IMG/VR virus record: IMGVR_UViG_3300031576_000006 | Span: 52,232 to 116,231 of that record | Origin: a virus | DNA: 64,000 bases | Direction: 5' to 3' (one strand) | In this document: one piece after another, positions 24,401 to 31,393 of the stretch | Layout: each line of letters begins with the position of its first letter | How positions within the stretch are numbered: position 1 is the stretch's first letter | Translations under genes and position numbers: made by a program | The notes under the pieces: generated by a model | The model's input: only the letters and a program-made list of their open reading frames with translations | Database searches by the model: none | Told to the model about the DNA's origin: nothing

Positions 24401-26966
24401 TTTCGGTAATAATTTCAATTTCGCCGATTTCAAAATGCATTTGAAGGCTCGAAGGGTTTTCGATCCATCTGGTGCAAACAATAAGATCATGGTTAGATCC
24501 GCACTGTTTGGTCCAAGCGGAAATAGAACTCGTGTGGGATTCTTTTACCCTCAGTCTGACGCGGCTGCAGTTAGTTATTCGGCTGCCACTGGCAGTTTCA
24601 CCGATATCCATATTATACTTGCCTCCGGCGCGTTGCGCACGGGCGGTACGTGGGATTCCACTACAGAGTTTGACGTAACAAATCCAGGTGGAAGCACTTG
24701 GCGGTATACTTGGAATACAGTTGGCACCGCACCTAACTTCTCATCTGCAAGTATCCTAGTTGGAGACATTGTAAATATTTCTTCCGGCTCTACATTCAAT
24801 TCTGCAAATGTCGGAACGTTTAAGGTTACTGGCATCACGAACACCTATTTTGAGATCACCAATTATTCACCAGGATTTGCTGAAACAGGACGCACACTTA
24901 GCTCAGCTGCATCACTAAAATTCTTCCCACTAGATGCCTCTGCCAATACAGCAACATTAATTGGAACATTTATCAATACTACGACAACCTCGGTTGAATA
25001 TATTACAATTGCCCAGCTTGAAACTGGTGCAGGAGTAATCAGTACTTCCACAAAAGATGAGACTGTCGGAGTTAATGAGGTTCTTGAGCTTCAAGACGGT
25101 GAGAACTGGATCAGTTCTAGCAGTATCGGCACCACCATCACACCAACAAATGATTTCACATTAAAACGCTCTTTAAATGTTTTTGGAGCGGACTTCCTTA
25201 GTGAAGAGTTTTATCTAGTACCTACAAGATCTGAACACTTAAATAGATTTCTCAATCGATTCGCCGTTACGGGCCTTTCTTCGCTAGGTAATATATCTCA
25301 AGCTACTGACGCTAAAGCAGTTGAGATCTACAGCACTCTATTCGGTTCCGATGGCACTGTATTTGTTACAGGTGGATCTGGCAATGAAGTAAGTGCTGCG
25401 GTCACTGAATCTGCGGCTGTTGTTGACAGCAGTTTCGTTAAGTTTGGAATTGCAAAATCTGCATCATCCGGCTTCCATCGTGGACAGTGGTTAAAAATTG
25501 AAAATACAGACACCCTTGCAAAAGATACAAAATTCAGGTCGGCTACTCAGATCACTTGGAATGCACAATTTCCAGTCGTCGGCCAAACAACTATCAGTAT
25601 TCCTAATAGTACTGCTGGTAACGTATATCAAAACGGCTTCTTCTGGACTAATCGATATCACGATAGCGATGTTACAACTCAGTTTAGGGTTGAGAAACAG
25701 GGTCCGTTCGTAGCCCTTAGCTGGACTGGAACAGGCACTGCACCTTTATTCACAAAAACTTTTACATTAACTAACCGGGCACGCACGTCTGGAGTGTCTA
25801 CTGTCACAACATCCGCCGCTCACGGCGTTGCAACTGGGAGTTCAATTGAATTGGTTATTTCAGGGGTCAACGATAGCTCCTTTGATGGTACGTTTAGGGC
25901 TACTGCCGCCTCACCTACAACATTTGATTACAGACAGGATACTCTTACTAACGTTGTTTCTGCTGCTACTGCTGGTAGTGCTGTACGAAAGGTAAAAAAG
26001 ACCGATCGTATTAATTTCAGTGGAGCCTTCAGTACTGCAAACCAAGGCGAATTCGATGTCGTCGGTATTTACGGCGCATCTACGATTTATTTCATGAACA
26101 ATAACGTTATTGAAGAAGATGTAATTCTTTCAGCCAATTCAAATATCAAAATTTACGATTACGATTCGGTCAGGCCGGGCGACTCTTTCTCTGTAGGATC
26201 TACAATTCTTGATTCTATATCTCCATTCGAATCACATCAGGGATCTTTTACAGTAGCTTCGATTACCTCAAGCGAGACCGAGATTGTCATCACAAGTTCT
26301 GCCGCTCAGGATGTCACGGCTGTTACCTTAGGATCTGATTTTAATACAGTAAGATCTATTGAACAATTTCCTTTCTTGATGTATGGTAAGATTCAGAACA
26401 CTTCTGCATCACCACCTAACTCAAACAATACGGATATTATTATCGAAGGACTTGAGCTTCCTACAAAAATTACACCTTCAGCAGGAACCGGTATTTCATC
26501 TGTGTCAAAACTGAATTTTGACACTTCAGTCAATTCCGGTGAAGATTCATATAAATATTACGGTGGATTAATTAGCGCAGTCGGCCAAAAGATCCGTGGT
26601 AAAGCCTCGGACCCTATCACTTATCCTGGTGTGGCTGCTACCGGCTCGTTCATTGAGATCGATGCTGCATTAGAAAAGCGCATTCAGCTTTCTATTGTAA
26701 TTAGAAATAGAACCGGTACACCGTTTTCTATAGTTAAGTCTCGTGTTCAGTCTGCAGTGGCAGCCTATGTAGATTCCGTTGGAGTAGGCCAACCGGTCGT
26801 ATTCTCTGAAATCGTCGTTGCCGCTCAGTCTATTGATGGAGTTCAAGCAGTGGCTATTTCAAGTCCAACATATAATTCAAGTAATGACCAGATTATTTCA
26901 CAACCAGACCAGAAGCCCTTGATTCGCAATATAGATCAAGACATTATCGTAAGTCAGGCCGCATAA
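21402..26966 (+). CDS. Giant baseplate protein, gpJ-like, 1854 aa
   Basis: The N-terminus (about 1-280: QIFKDMVRQYVFTSGVTDLNKGSANRSTLEAAA, RVKGTDEAIKLAANGVQS) and C-terminus (about 1760-1854: KSRVQSAVAAYVDSVGVGQPV, IVVAAQSIDGVQAVAI) match the two ends of baseplate J proteins, which link wedges to hub. Typical gpJ is 300-450 aa; here about 1400 residues are inserted, made of repeated beta modules such as WRYTW...VGDIVNI...YFEIT (two to three versions) and one copy of the 70-aa mobile domain at about 1460-1530. Extra domains may reach the cell surface. Start with AATTA-type weak RBS. Confidence 0.8.
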   Translation: MATPVTRSFRQIFKDMVRQYVFTSGVTDLNKGSANRSTLEAAALSDFKTQGDIMAALASVDIDRAEDSDLDKIGFAAKVPRPQARESNGIVTIYQKNFTKISTKVYQGTAAPPAGSATLNIADSAGLPASGSVYIGRGTNNLEGPIAYSSILSLGSFFQLVLVTPTTKNHNVGESVILAQGGNRAVGAGAIVQTKSTLTSQSVTFRTINSVTLLDGEMELKDVPVICTQVGKIGNVTANAIVEFASEPFPNAASVNPLGFVSGRDVMSNIDYRELIKKSEQSRVKGTDEAIKLAANGVQSTDDNQTVTSAEIRKPANRGEPSILFLDNSTGYQPIFKGQGFEQIIDSANGGEKYLQLQREDVVRATVVSSIETPFAITGGMTLSVKVGGVLSEHIFNASDFLTEGAADTFEVINSINNNPTLLFNARGFSNSRKIVIFSRSFKNEDMQVAVPSAGVDANEFLGFPKTLTYSLRLYKNDDLLIKDGIIPTIYSNAQNTWNSSITNGATLKVKVDQTSFQAITLLDADFVPFGYATVNKDNALSAWASVLTTKLAGVTVSVEGNKLKMVSNLGANDSARLEVSDSLVANSLAQGDNMFEPEVSQGVTSDYSFNRSTGQEELAAVAATNDVFTAGSRFTRGFIDSGIFTSGSLTLTASPVPKLYFIVDQEAARISVSLSNTITVSVTNPSSNVWRYTFSVAGVITGVLRDDIVIITDNTTLSANNEGHWRVNAVDGAGTWFEVVKTTGTIEGPITLTGGSDFIFVRSPFGEVQSVDLPSGLQTLTALSNTIRTLQGLTAEVIGGRKIRVSTLSFDPDVGHIFLAGENTNATTLGFVIGDSDTSEISHTAFNTSQKDLTFIEFFHDSFATGDSSTPYTSVTTTVNLDTAGYEPNNKIGFLNPYGTKISSNRKMNTDIDNINGVTLSLRDSAKLREIIASDRYYTGIPFNFNALDNMVVVLDSDTINKTFNIKMGRLAKIYSSPNASTFKAYDLDFGPTANFPSGFGNNFNFADFKMHLKARRVFDPSGANNKIMVRSALFGPSGNRTRVGFFYPQSDAAAVSYSAATGSFTDIHIILASGALRTGGTWDSTTEFDVTNPGGSTWRYTWNTVGTAPNFSSASILVGDIVNISSGSTFNSANVGTFKVTGITNTYFEITNYSPGFAETGRTLSSAASLKFFPLDASANTATLIGTFINTTTTSVEYITIAQLETGAGVISTSTKDETVGVNEVLELQDGENWISSSSIGTTITPTNDFTLKRSLNVFGADFLSEEFYLVPTRSEHLNRFLNRFAVTGLSSLGNISQATDAKAVEIYSTLFGSDGTVFVTGGSGNEVSAAVTESAAVVDSSFVKFGIAKSASSGFHRGQWLKIENTDTLAKDTKFRSATQITWNAQFPVVGQTTISIPNSTAGNVYQNGFFWTNRYHDSDVTTQFRVEKQGPFVALSWTGTGTAPLFTKTFTLTNRARTSGVSTVTTSAAHGVATGSSIELVISGVNDSSFDGTFRATAASPTTFDYRQDTLTNVVSAATAGSAVRKVKKTDRINFSGAFSTANQGEFDVVGIYGASTIYFMNNNVIEEDVILSANSNIKIYDYDSVRPGDSFSVGSTILDSISPFESHQGSFTVASITSSETEIVITSSAAQDVTAVTLGSDFNTVRSIEQFPFLMYGKIQNTSASPPNSNNTDIIIEGLELPTKITPSAGTGISSVSKLNFDTSVNSGEDSYKYYGGLISAVGQKIRGKASDPITYPGVAATGSFIEIDAALEKRIQLSIVIRNRTGTPFSIVKSRVQSAVAAYVDSVGVGQPVVFSEIVVAAQSIDGVQAVAISSPTYNSSNDQIISQPDQKPLIRNIDQDIIVSQAA

Positions 26967-27178
26967 TGAATATAATTAATACTGCAGAACAATGGAACAC
27001 GCGATTTGGCGATCGTATCACTCCTTTGATGGGTGAACGTGGTGAGCGAAATCTATTACAGCGCAAATTCTACAGAGTAAATGAGCAACAATTCTGGTTG
27101 AAGCTACATGATAGTAGATATCATATTAATAGGTATGGACAAAAACTAAACTTATACTCGTGGAACAAAGACGAATGA
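26966..27178 (+). CDS. Micro-gene cassette member 1, 70 aa
   Basis: Begins MNIINTAEQWNTRFGDRITPLM; polar, Arg/Tyr/Trp-rich, no membrane segment. TAATG overlap with gpJ, ATGA overlap with the next gene. It shares a loose pattern (W/F, then R-I-x-P within the first 22 residues) with members 2 and 3. Function unknown. Confidence 0.6.
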   Translation: MNIINTAEQWNTRFGDRITPLMGERGERNLLQRKFYRVNEQQFWLKLHDSRYHINRYGQKLNLYSWNKDE

Positions 27179-27387
27179 TCATTATAGGCCGTCCATATTG
27201 TTTTACTGATTCTGAGAGATCAATTACACCTATTGCTAGTTTTGGATGTATGGATGTAATTAGCAAAATTCATGCACACAGACAAGGGATCTCTCTTCAT
27301 GAAGATATGGTATTTCGAAGTAATCATGAAGTTGATATCTACGACAGTTGGCAGAAATTAAATAAGATGGTTTACGCAAAAGTATGA
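27175..27387 (+). CDS. Micro-gene cassette member 2, 70 aa
   Basis: ATG at 27175 is chosen because it overlaps the upstream stop (ATGA). Sequence begins MIIIGRPYCFTDSERSITPIAS, with the same GxP...R-x-ITP-like beginning as members 1 and 3. His-rich middle. The stop of the next overlap (ATGA) continues the chain. Function unknown. Confidence 0.6.
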   Translation: MIIIGRPYCFTDSERSITPIASFGCMDVISKIHAHRQGISLHEDMVFRSNHEVDIYDSWQKLNKMVYAKV

Positions 27388-27581
27388 ATTTTATTGGACA
27401 GCCGTGGCAAACAACCAATGCAGATCGAATCATTCATCCTGGCAATCTTGAATCCAATGCAGAATATTTAATGAATAATGATCGAGAAGTTTTAAATACT
27501 TATGACCACTACGCCATGCGTGCAGCAGACCAAGTTAATAGAAGGTCGTGGCGTCTCAACACAGTGATACTCGATGATTAA
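27384..27581 (+). CDS. Micro-gene cassette member 3, 65 aa
   Basis: Begins MNFIGQPWQTTNADRIIHPGN, similar in layout to member 2 (x-I-G-x-P-W/Y, then R-I-x-P). Helical, polar C-terminal half with paired Arg/Asn. Overlaps member 4 by 8 bases. Function unknown. Confidence 0.6.
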   Translation: MNFIGQPWQTTNADRIIHPGNLESNAEYLMNNDREVLNTYDHYAMRAADQVNRRSWRLNTVILDD

Positions 27582-27795
27582 AATAATAGCCGGAGTAACC
27601 TCCCAACATTTGTCCAATAATTCCATACGGGATTTTACTGGTAAAGGGTTCGTCAATGATGATCATATTAATGCATACGAACGACACGGACTGAATAGCC
27701 TTAGAAGAATCGTTATGTATTTGAATTTTAAGGCCACTGGTGTTTCACCTGCACACAAATATTTAAAGTTAAATCAAGTTGATATAGATGAATAG
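27574..27795 (+). CDS. Micro-gene cassette member 4, 73 aa
   Basis: Begins MIKIIAGVTSQHLSNNSIRDF; neutral, mixed secondary structure. Overlaps neighbours by 8 bases at both ends. No cysteine or membrane motif. Function unknown. Confidence 0.6.
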   Translation: MIKIIAGVTSQHLSNNSIRDFTGKGFVNDDHINAYERHGLNSLRRIVMYLNFKATGVSPAHKYLKLNQVDIDE

Positions 27796-28078
27796 TCACC
27801 CCAAACAAATCAAATTACATTACGTAAACTGGTTAGAAAACGACTGGCAGAACCTAAACGAGGCTTTCGGTAAAGAATGGTCTGATGTGCGCCATCAGGA
27901 TTCGGCTTATCATACTGGTACTACCGATGAAAGGGTAAACGCGTATGGAGATTTTATTAATCGCTGTTCCGTTATGGTTCATCAACCTGGACCATACTGC
28001 GCATTCCGGCCTGAAGATAGATCGGTTTCAACTTCAAAAGACATGTTAGAAGTAATAAGAGAGTTTTTCGATGAGTGA
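27788..28078 (+). CDS. Micro-gene cassette member 5, 96 aa
   Basis: Begins MNSHPKQIKLHYVNWLENDW; polar, His/Trp-rich, with an acidic C-terminus. It overlaps member 4 and the following baseplate gene by 8 bases each. Possibly a scaffold, chaperone or minor component; function unknown. Confidence 0.6.
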   Translation: MNSHPKQIKLHYVNWLENDWQNLNEAFGKEWSDVRHQDSAYHTGTTDERVNAYGDFINRCSVMVHQPGPYCAFRPEDRSVSTSKDMLEVIREFFDE

Positions 28079-29669
28079 TAATCCCACAATTTCACAACGA
28101 ATTAGAGCCTTACTAAATAAGGTTATCAAGGGCAAATTTACAAATGCTATGATAGAGGCGCTTGCCGTTGGTGATGGATATAATGACCAAAATATTATCG
28201 CCCTCAAAGATAATTTATTCATTGCTACAGCCGAGAAACGCTTTCTCGATAAACTCCTAGCTGCTAAGGGCATCATCCGTCCGCCTGGCGTTGGTATCGA
28301 TGACGATAGTTTTCGCGACCTGGCTGTCTCTATTACGACAAATCAATTAGTAGCAAATATTTTCTTCGAAGTCCTTGAATTGTTTTATGGTGAAGATGCC
28401 GTTAAGTCTAATGTGTTGGCCGTTATTGAAGAACCTTATCCCCTCGAAGACGGTATGGATATTTTCATTAAGCAGGACGGTAATGATACGCCTCTCAGAG
28501 TTGAGTTTAAGGCTGCAGATTTCCAAAACATCGCTACGGCTACTTCGATCGAAATTGGTTCAATAATTTCTCGTGAAGCTATCAAGGCTAACTACACACT
28601 TTACGCCACTGATTTCTTAGATGCTGCTGCTGGTAAAACTTACGTACAACTATTCTCAGGTACACGCGGACCAAAGTCTGCAATCACGGTTACTGGTGGA
28701 TCTGCACAGAATATTTTCCGTTTTCCAACATTGAAGCCGACTACACAGATGGCTACCACTCAGTTTACGGTCACTGTAGAGGGTGGATCTTTAAGATATA
28801 CGTGGACTGCAGGTAGTGATCCGGGATTACAAAACGTTGAGGTGGGTGATTATGTAAATATTAAATCCCCTCCGTTCCCCGTGAACCAAGAAGGTAGTTT
28901 TACGATTACCGCTATTGTTCCAGATACTGTTGGTCTTGGATATTTTGAAGTAAGGAATCCAATAGTTCAAACCGGAGGCGTCGTAAATCTTGCAGACCCG
29001 GATGACTTAAGATTTTTCGCACCTAAACGAAATACACTCAATGATCTCACTCGCTTTGCTACTATGTATGAAGTTAATCCATATGAAACGGTTGTATTTT
29101 TGCCAGCCACAACTAAAATTGTAAAACGTATCTTGAAGGGCGGGTGGCACATTCACGAGGATGCTACTGATCAGGGTTATTTAGGTGCTTATTTATTTAA
29201 CCCCAAGTCTGGATTCCCAATCAGCAAAACATCTGTACCGCTCAATCAAGTAATTAATGCTGGTCAAGTATATAGCGTAATTTCTACAAACGGTTCGTCA
29301 ACTGAATTTCCAGATCAAATTGGATTTTTGGTATTCGACTTTGGAACTTCCAATCAAGAAGGTCCGATCAGATACCTTGGACGGCCATCGAACAACACTT
29401 TGCTGCTTGACGCATCATACACTTTTAAGAAGACACATGCAGTAAATGCTGATATAACATTGGTGACGAGCACAAAACCATTTCAACCGAGGGTTGATGG
29501 CAGAGACTATGCCACTTACTTAACCGGTACGACTAAAGGCCGCATTGAAGCTGAAAATCTTTCGAATAGGCTGGTCGCAGCTGGTATTTTTCTCAATATT
29601 TTGATAGTATATCCAGGGGGACCTGGACTAAATGACATTACTCAGGTGTATGCAGGAGATCAGACATAA
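28071..29669 (+). CDS. Baseplate-associated protein, 532 aa
   Basis: N-terminal 120 residues helical (KVIKGKFTNAMIEALAVGDGYND...). The region about 230-310 carries LRYTWTAGSDPGLQNVEVGDYVNI...YFEVRNP, the same beta module as in gpJ (WRYTWNTVGTAPNF...VGDIVNI...YFEITN). The C-terminus (RIEAENLSNRLVAAGIFLNILIVYPGGPGLNDITQV) resembles a wedge-domain end. It may be a gp6/gpI-like wedge partner of gpJ. Confidence 0.6.
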   Translation: MSDNPTISQRIRALLNKVIKGKFTNAMIEALAVGDGYNDQNIIALKDNLFIATAEKRFLDKLLAAKGIIRPPGVGIDDDSFRDLAVSITTNQLVANIFFEVLELFYGEDAVKSNVLAVIEEPYPLEDGMDIFIKQDGNDTPLRVEFKAADFQNIATATSIEIGSIISREAIKANYTLYATDFLDAAAGKTYVQLFSGTRGPKSAITVTGGSAQNIFRFPTLKPTTQMATTQFTVTVEGGSLRYTWTAGSDPGLQNVEVGDYVNIKSPPFPVNQEGSFTITAIVPDTVGLGYFEVRNPIVQTGGVVNLADPDDLRFFAPKRNTLNDLTRFATMYEVNPYETVVFLPATTKIVKRILKGGWHIHEDATDQGYLGAYLFNPKSGFPISKTSVPLNQVINAGQVYSVISTNGSSTEFPDQIGFLVFDFGTSNQEGPIRYLGRPSNNTLLLDASYTFKKTHAVNADITLVTSTKPFQPRVDGRDYATYLTGTTKGRIEAENLSNRLVAAGIFLNILIVYPGGPGLNDITQVYAGDQT

Positions 29670-29672
29670 CCC

Positions 29673-29701
29673 TTGACATAAATGAAAGGATAATGGATAC
29701 T
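29673..29701 (+). promoter_or_regulatory. Sigma70-like promoter for the T5orf172-HTH gene
   Basis: TTGACA at 29673-29678, 17-base spacer, GATACT at 29696-29701, followed by the GTG start at 29737. A perfect -35 and four of six -10 positions. It lies four bases after the stop of the preceding baseplate gene, so the downstream gene has its own host-type promoter inside a late operon. Confidence 0.55.
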
Positions 29702-29736
29702 GCAGCACTCAATTAACCATATATTTGGAGACTACA

Positions 29737-30297
29737 GTGATCTATTTTATACAAACTGAAGATGGTCCGATAAAAATCGGATACACTACTTCTGTAAAAA
29801 AACGAATGAATACTTTACAAACATCATCACCTAAAAAACTTACATTGCTTGCGGAAATGCAAGGCAGTAGAACCTTTGAACGAGAAATTCACAATAAATT
29901 CCATCATATCAAAATGACCGGAGAATGGTTTCGACCAGAGCAAGAATTAATGAATTTTATTCAAGACCTTAAGGGGACCGCAACCGCTACTGGCGAACGC
30001 AAAATAGTGCTACTTCCTAATTTAGCCCGACAAATGGTGAACATGGGAGAAAACATTAAACTTGCAAGACTTAGACGAAATCTTTCCGCTGCAATGATTG
30101 CCGAACGCGCCGATATAACTCGAACAACCCTGAGATCTATAGAGCGAGGTGATGCCAGTGTTTCTATTGGTAACATTGCCAAAGTATTATTCACCCTTGG
30201 ACTTTCAGAAGATTTGGAAAAATTAGGGTCTGACGATATACTTGGTAGAAAACTTCAAGATATCGGATTAAGTAGAAAAAGAATCTCTAGTAAGTAA
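29737..30297 (+). CDS. T5orf172 (GIY-YIG-type) nuclease-like domain fused to XRE HTH
   Basis: 186 aa. GTG at 29737 has GGAG eight bases upstream and begins IYFIQTEDGPIKIGYTT, the start of T5orf172/MUG113 domains (GIY-YIG fold; pattern Y-F-I-Q...K-I-G-Y-T, then R-x-x-x-LQ, then E-x-x-x-H-x-x-F and GEWF). The second half (about 85-160: MGENIKLARLRRNLSAAMIAER...RSIERGDASVSIGNI) is an XRE-type helix-turn-helix very like HipB-type antitoxin DNA-binding domains, followed by DDILGRKLQDIGL. This combination suggests a DNA-binding, possibly cleaving or autoregulating, protein. No HipA partner is nearby. Own promoter; see findings. Confidence 0.75.
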   Translation: MIYFIQTEDGPIKIGYTTSVKKRMNTLQTSSPKKLTLLAEMQGSRTFEREIHNKFHHIKMTGEWFRPEQELMNFIQDLKGTATATGERKIVLLPNLARQMVNMGENIKLARLRRNLSAAMIAERADITRTTLRSIERGDASVSIGNIAKVLFTLGLSEDLEKLGSDDILGRKLQDIGLSRKRISSK

Positions 30298-30307
30298 GGG
30301 GATTTTT

Positions 30308-30377
30308 GGTAAAAAGAGTGACTGAATGGGTAGTTTGTGGTAAAAAGAGTGACTGAATGGGTAGTTTGTGGTAAAAA
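30308..30377 (+). repeat. 31-bp tandem direct repeat
   Basis: Two units of 31 bases (30308-30338 and 30339-30369) that are identical, plus eight bases of a third (30370-30377). It abuts the tRNA gene and the end of the T5orf172-HTH gene. Likely a duplication at the insertion boundary. Confidence 0.9.
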
Positions 30378-30382
30378 ATCAA

Positions 30383-30459
30383 TGCGGGGAAGAGCACCGG
30401 GCGCTCGTTGGCCTCATAAGCCAAAGAGAAGGTTGGTTCGATTCCACCCTCCACAACCA
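30383..30459 (+). tRNA. tRNA-Met (anticodon CAT)
   Basis: 77 nt ending in encoded CCA. Acceptor TGCGGGG / CTCCACA (one C-A mismatch, one G-U pair), D stem GAGC / GCTC, perfect anticodon stem TTGGC / GCCAA with loop CTCATAA (anticodon 30415-30417), T loop TTCGATT. The T stem pairs as GG(T)TGG / CCACC with one bulged T, so it is slightly irregular. It resembles initiator-type tRNA in its GCGGGG acceptor and its loop. CAT could also be an Ile2 tRNA modified at C34. Folding was done by eye. Confidence 0.75.
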
Positions 30460-30507
30460 ATTTTACACAAAATCCCAACATCTAACATAAAAGGTGACAC
30501 AAGGTTT

Positions 30508-30678
30508 ATGAAACCATATGGATACAAAAAACTCAAAAATCCTCCAGGTGATGGATGCTTCCTCTGCACACGGGCACGTAAGACTACCAAAACTGCTGCT
30601 CGACAAAAAGCTCGAACAGAGGCTCGTCGTCACATGGCTCTTTCAAAGGTCTTGGACGATGATGAGGACCGGAATTAA
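30508..30678 (+). CDS. Basic protein, 56 aa
   Basis: ATG at 30508 (MKPYGYKKLKNPPGDGCFLC) is preferred to the upstream start at 30337 because the longer ORF would run through the tRNA and repeat. Cys-x-x-Cys (CFLC) plus a Lys/Arg/Thr-rich tail. AAGG ribosome binding site. Function unknown. Confidence 0.55.
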   Translation: MKPYGYKKLKNPPGDGCFLCTRARKTTKTAARQKARTEARRHMALSKVLDDDEDRN

Positions 30679-30688
30679 GATCGGCAAA

Positions 30689-30835
30689 ATGAAAGATTAC
30701 AGAGTTAAATTCCAAGCTGAATACAGGAGTTTGGATGTCAAACCAAAGAAGCGAAATCGCAAGTATATTGAAGGCTCAAATCGCGTAAAAGCCAAGAAAC
30801 AAATTAAGAAAGAGTTAGACAGGGAAGATAAATGA
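30689..30835 (+). CDS. Small basic protein, 48 aa
   Basis: ATG at 30689 begins MKDYRVKFQAEYRSLDVKPK and ends in a Lys-rich helix (KAKKQIKKELDRED). The stop overlaps the ATG of the next gene (ATGA at 30832-30835). Longer upstream starts overlap the 56-aa gene in another frame and are disfavoured. Function unknown. Confidence 0.5.
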   Translation: MKDYRVKFQAEYRSLDVKPKKRNRKYIEGSNRVKAKKQIKKELDREDK

Positions 30836-31275
30836 GTCAAGTAGACATAATTGTAGGTGCAGCGGTAAGGTTGCTCGTCAACGGCAAGGTCATTGGCGTA
30901 GGTACCTCTGTATCTATTCAACGAGATCAGGGCGTTAAGCCGATCTTTGGTATTGATACCCCTGTCGCACAAGAAATTGCAATTACTGGCCCCTACACAG
31001 TTCGCGGTCAGATAACCGGGCTTCGCACGAGAACTACAGCTGGTTTTGATGGCTTGCAGGTTATAAACGCATCAACCTTATCAGATTACTTTAATCAAAA
31101 ATATTGCACACTTGAGCTTGTAGACCGTAAGACTAATATAGTGTTTGCCAAGGTAAGTAAGGTCATATTCAATTCAGATACTATGCAGGTGAATGCCCGT
31201 ACTGTTGTAACAATTACGGCCAGCTTTATAGGCACCTATCTAACAAACGAACTAAGTCAAAAGAGTGGTAAGTAA
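30832..31275 (+). CDS. Tail tube-like or baseplate cap protein, 147 aa
   Basis: Begins MSQVDIIVGAAVRLLVNGKVIG and has the beta-strand rhythm of small tail-tube proteins (XkdM/gp19 size; strands I-x-G-P-Y-T-V-R-G-Q and K-V-S-K-V-I-F-N-S-D-T). About 150 aa, no Cys cluster. The assignment to tube is tentative; a tube-terminator role is equally possible. It is the last gene before the motif copy 5. Confidence 0.45.
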   Translation: MSQVDIIVGAAVRLLVNGKVIGVGTSVSIQRDQGVKPIFGIDTPVAQEIAITGPYTVRGQITGLRTRTTAGFDGLQVINASTLSDYFNQKYCTLELVDRKTNIVFAKVSKVIFNSDTMQVNARTVVTITASFIGTYLTNELSQKSGK

Positions 31276-31309
31276 GGTTCAGACGGTGATCAGAGGATTC
31301 TTTAATCAA

Positions 31310-31339
31310 ATCGCTAGCTTAGGTCAAAAACTTAATAAT
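31310..31339 (+). promoter_or_regulatory. Conserved 30-bp motif, copy 5 (putative late promoter)
   Basis: ATCGCTAGCTTAGGTC followed by AAAAACTTAATAAT, identical to copy 4. It ends 54 bases before the ATG at 31394 and is followed by CTACTATCCCCTCC, pyrimidine-rich like copies 3 and 4. Heads the fibre genes. Confidence 0.75.
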
Positions 31340-31393
31340 CTACTATCCCCTCCTTTCAAATCACTCTTTGAATCCCAATAATTAAAGGTACCC

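Noticed and set aside
30337-30507. N-terminal extension of the 56-aa basic protein
   Set aside because: It would translate through the tandem repeat and the tRNA gene; the internal ATG at 30508 has a better ribosome binding site.
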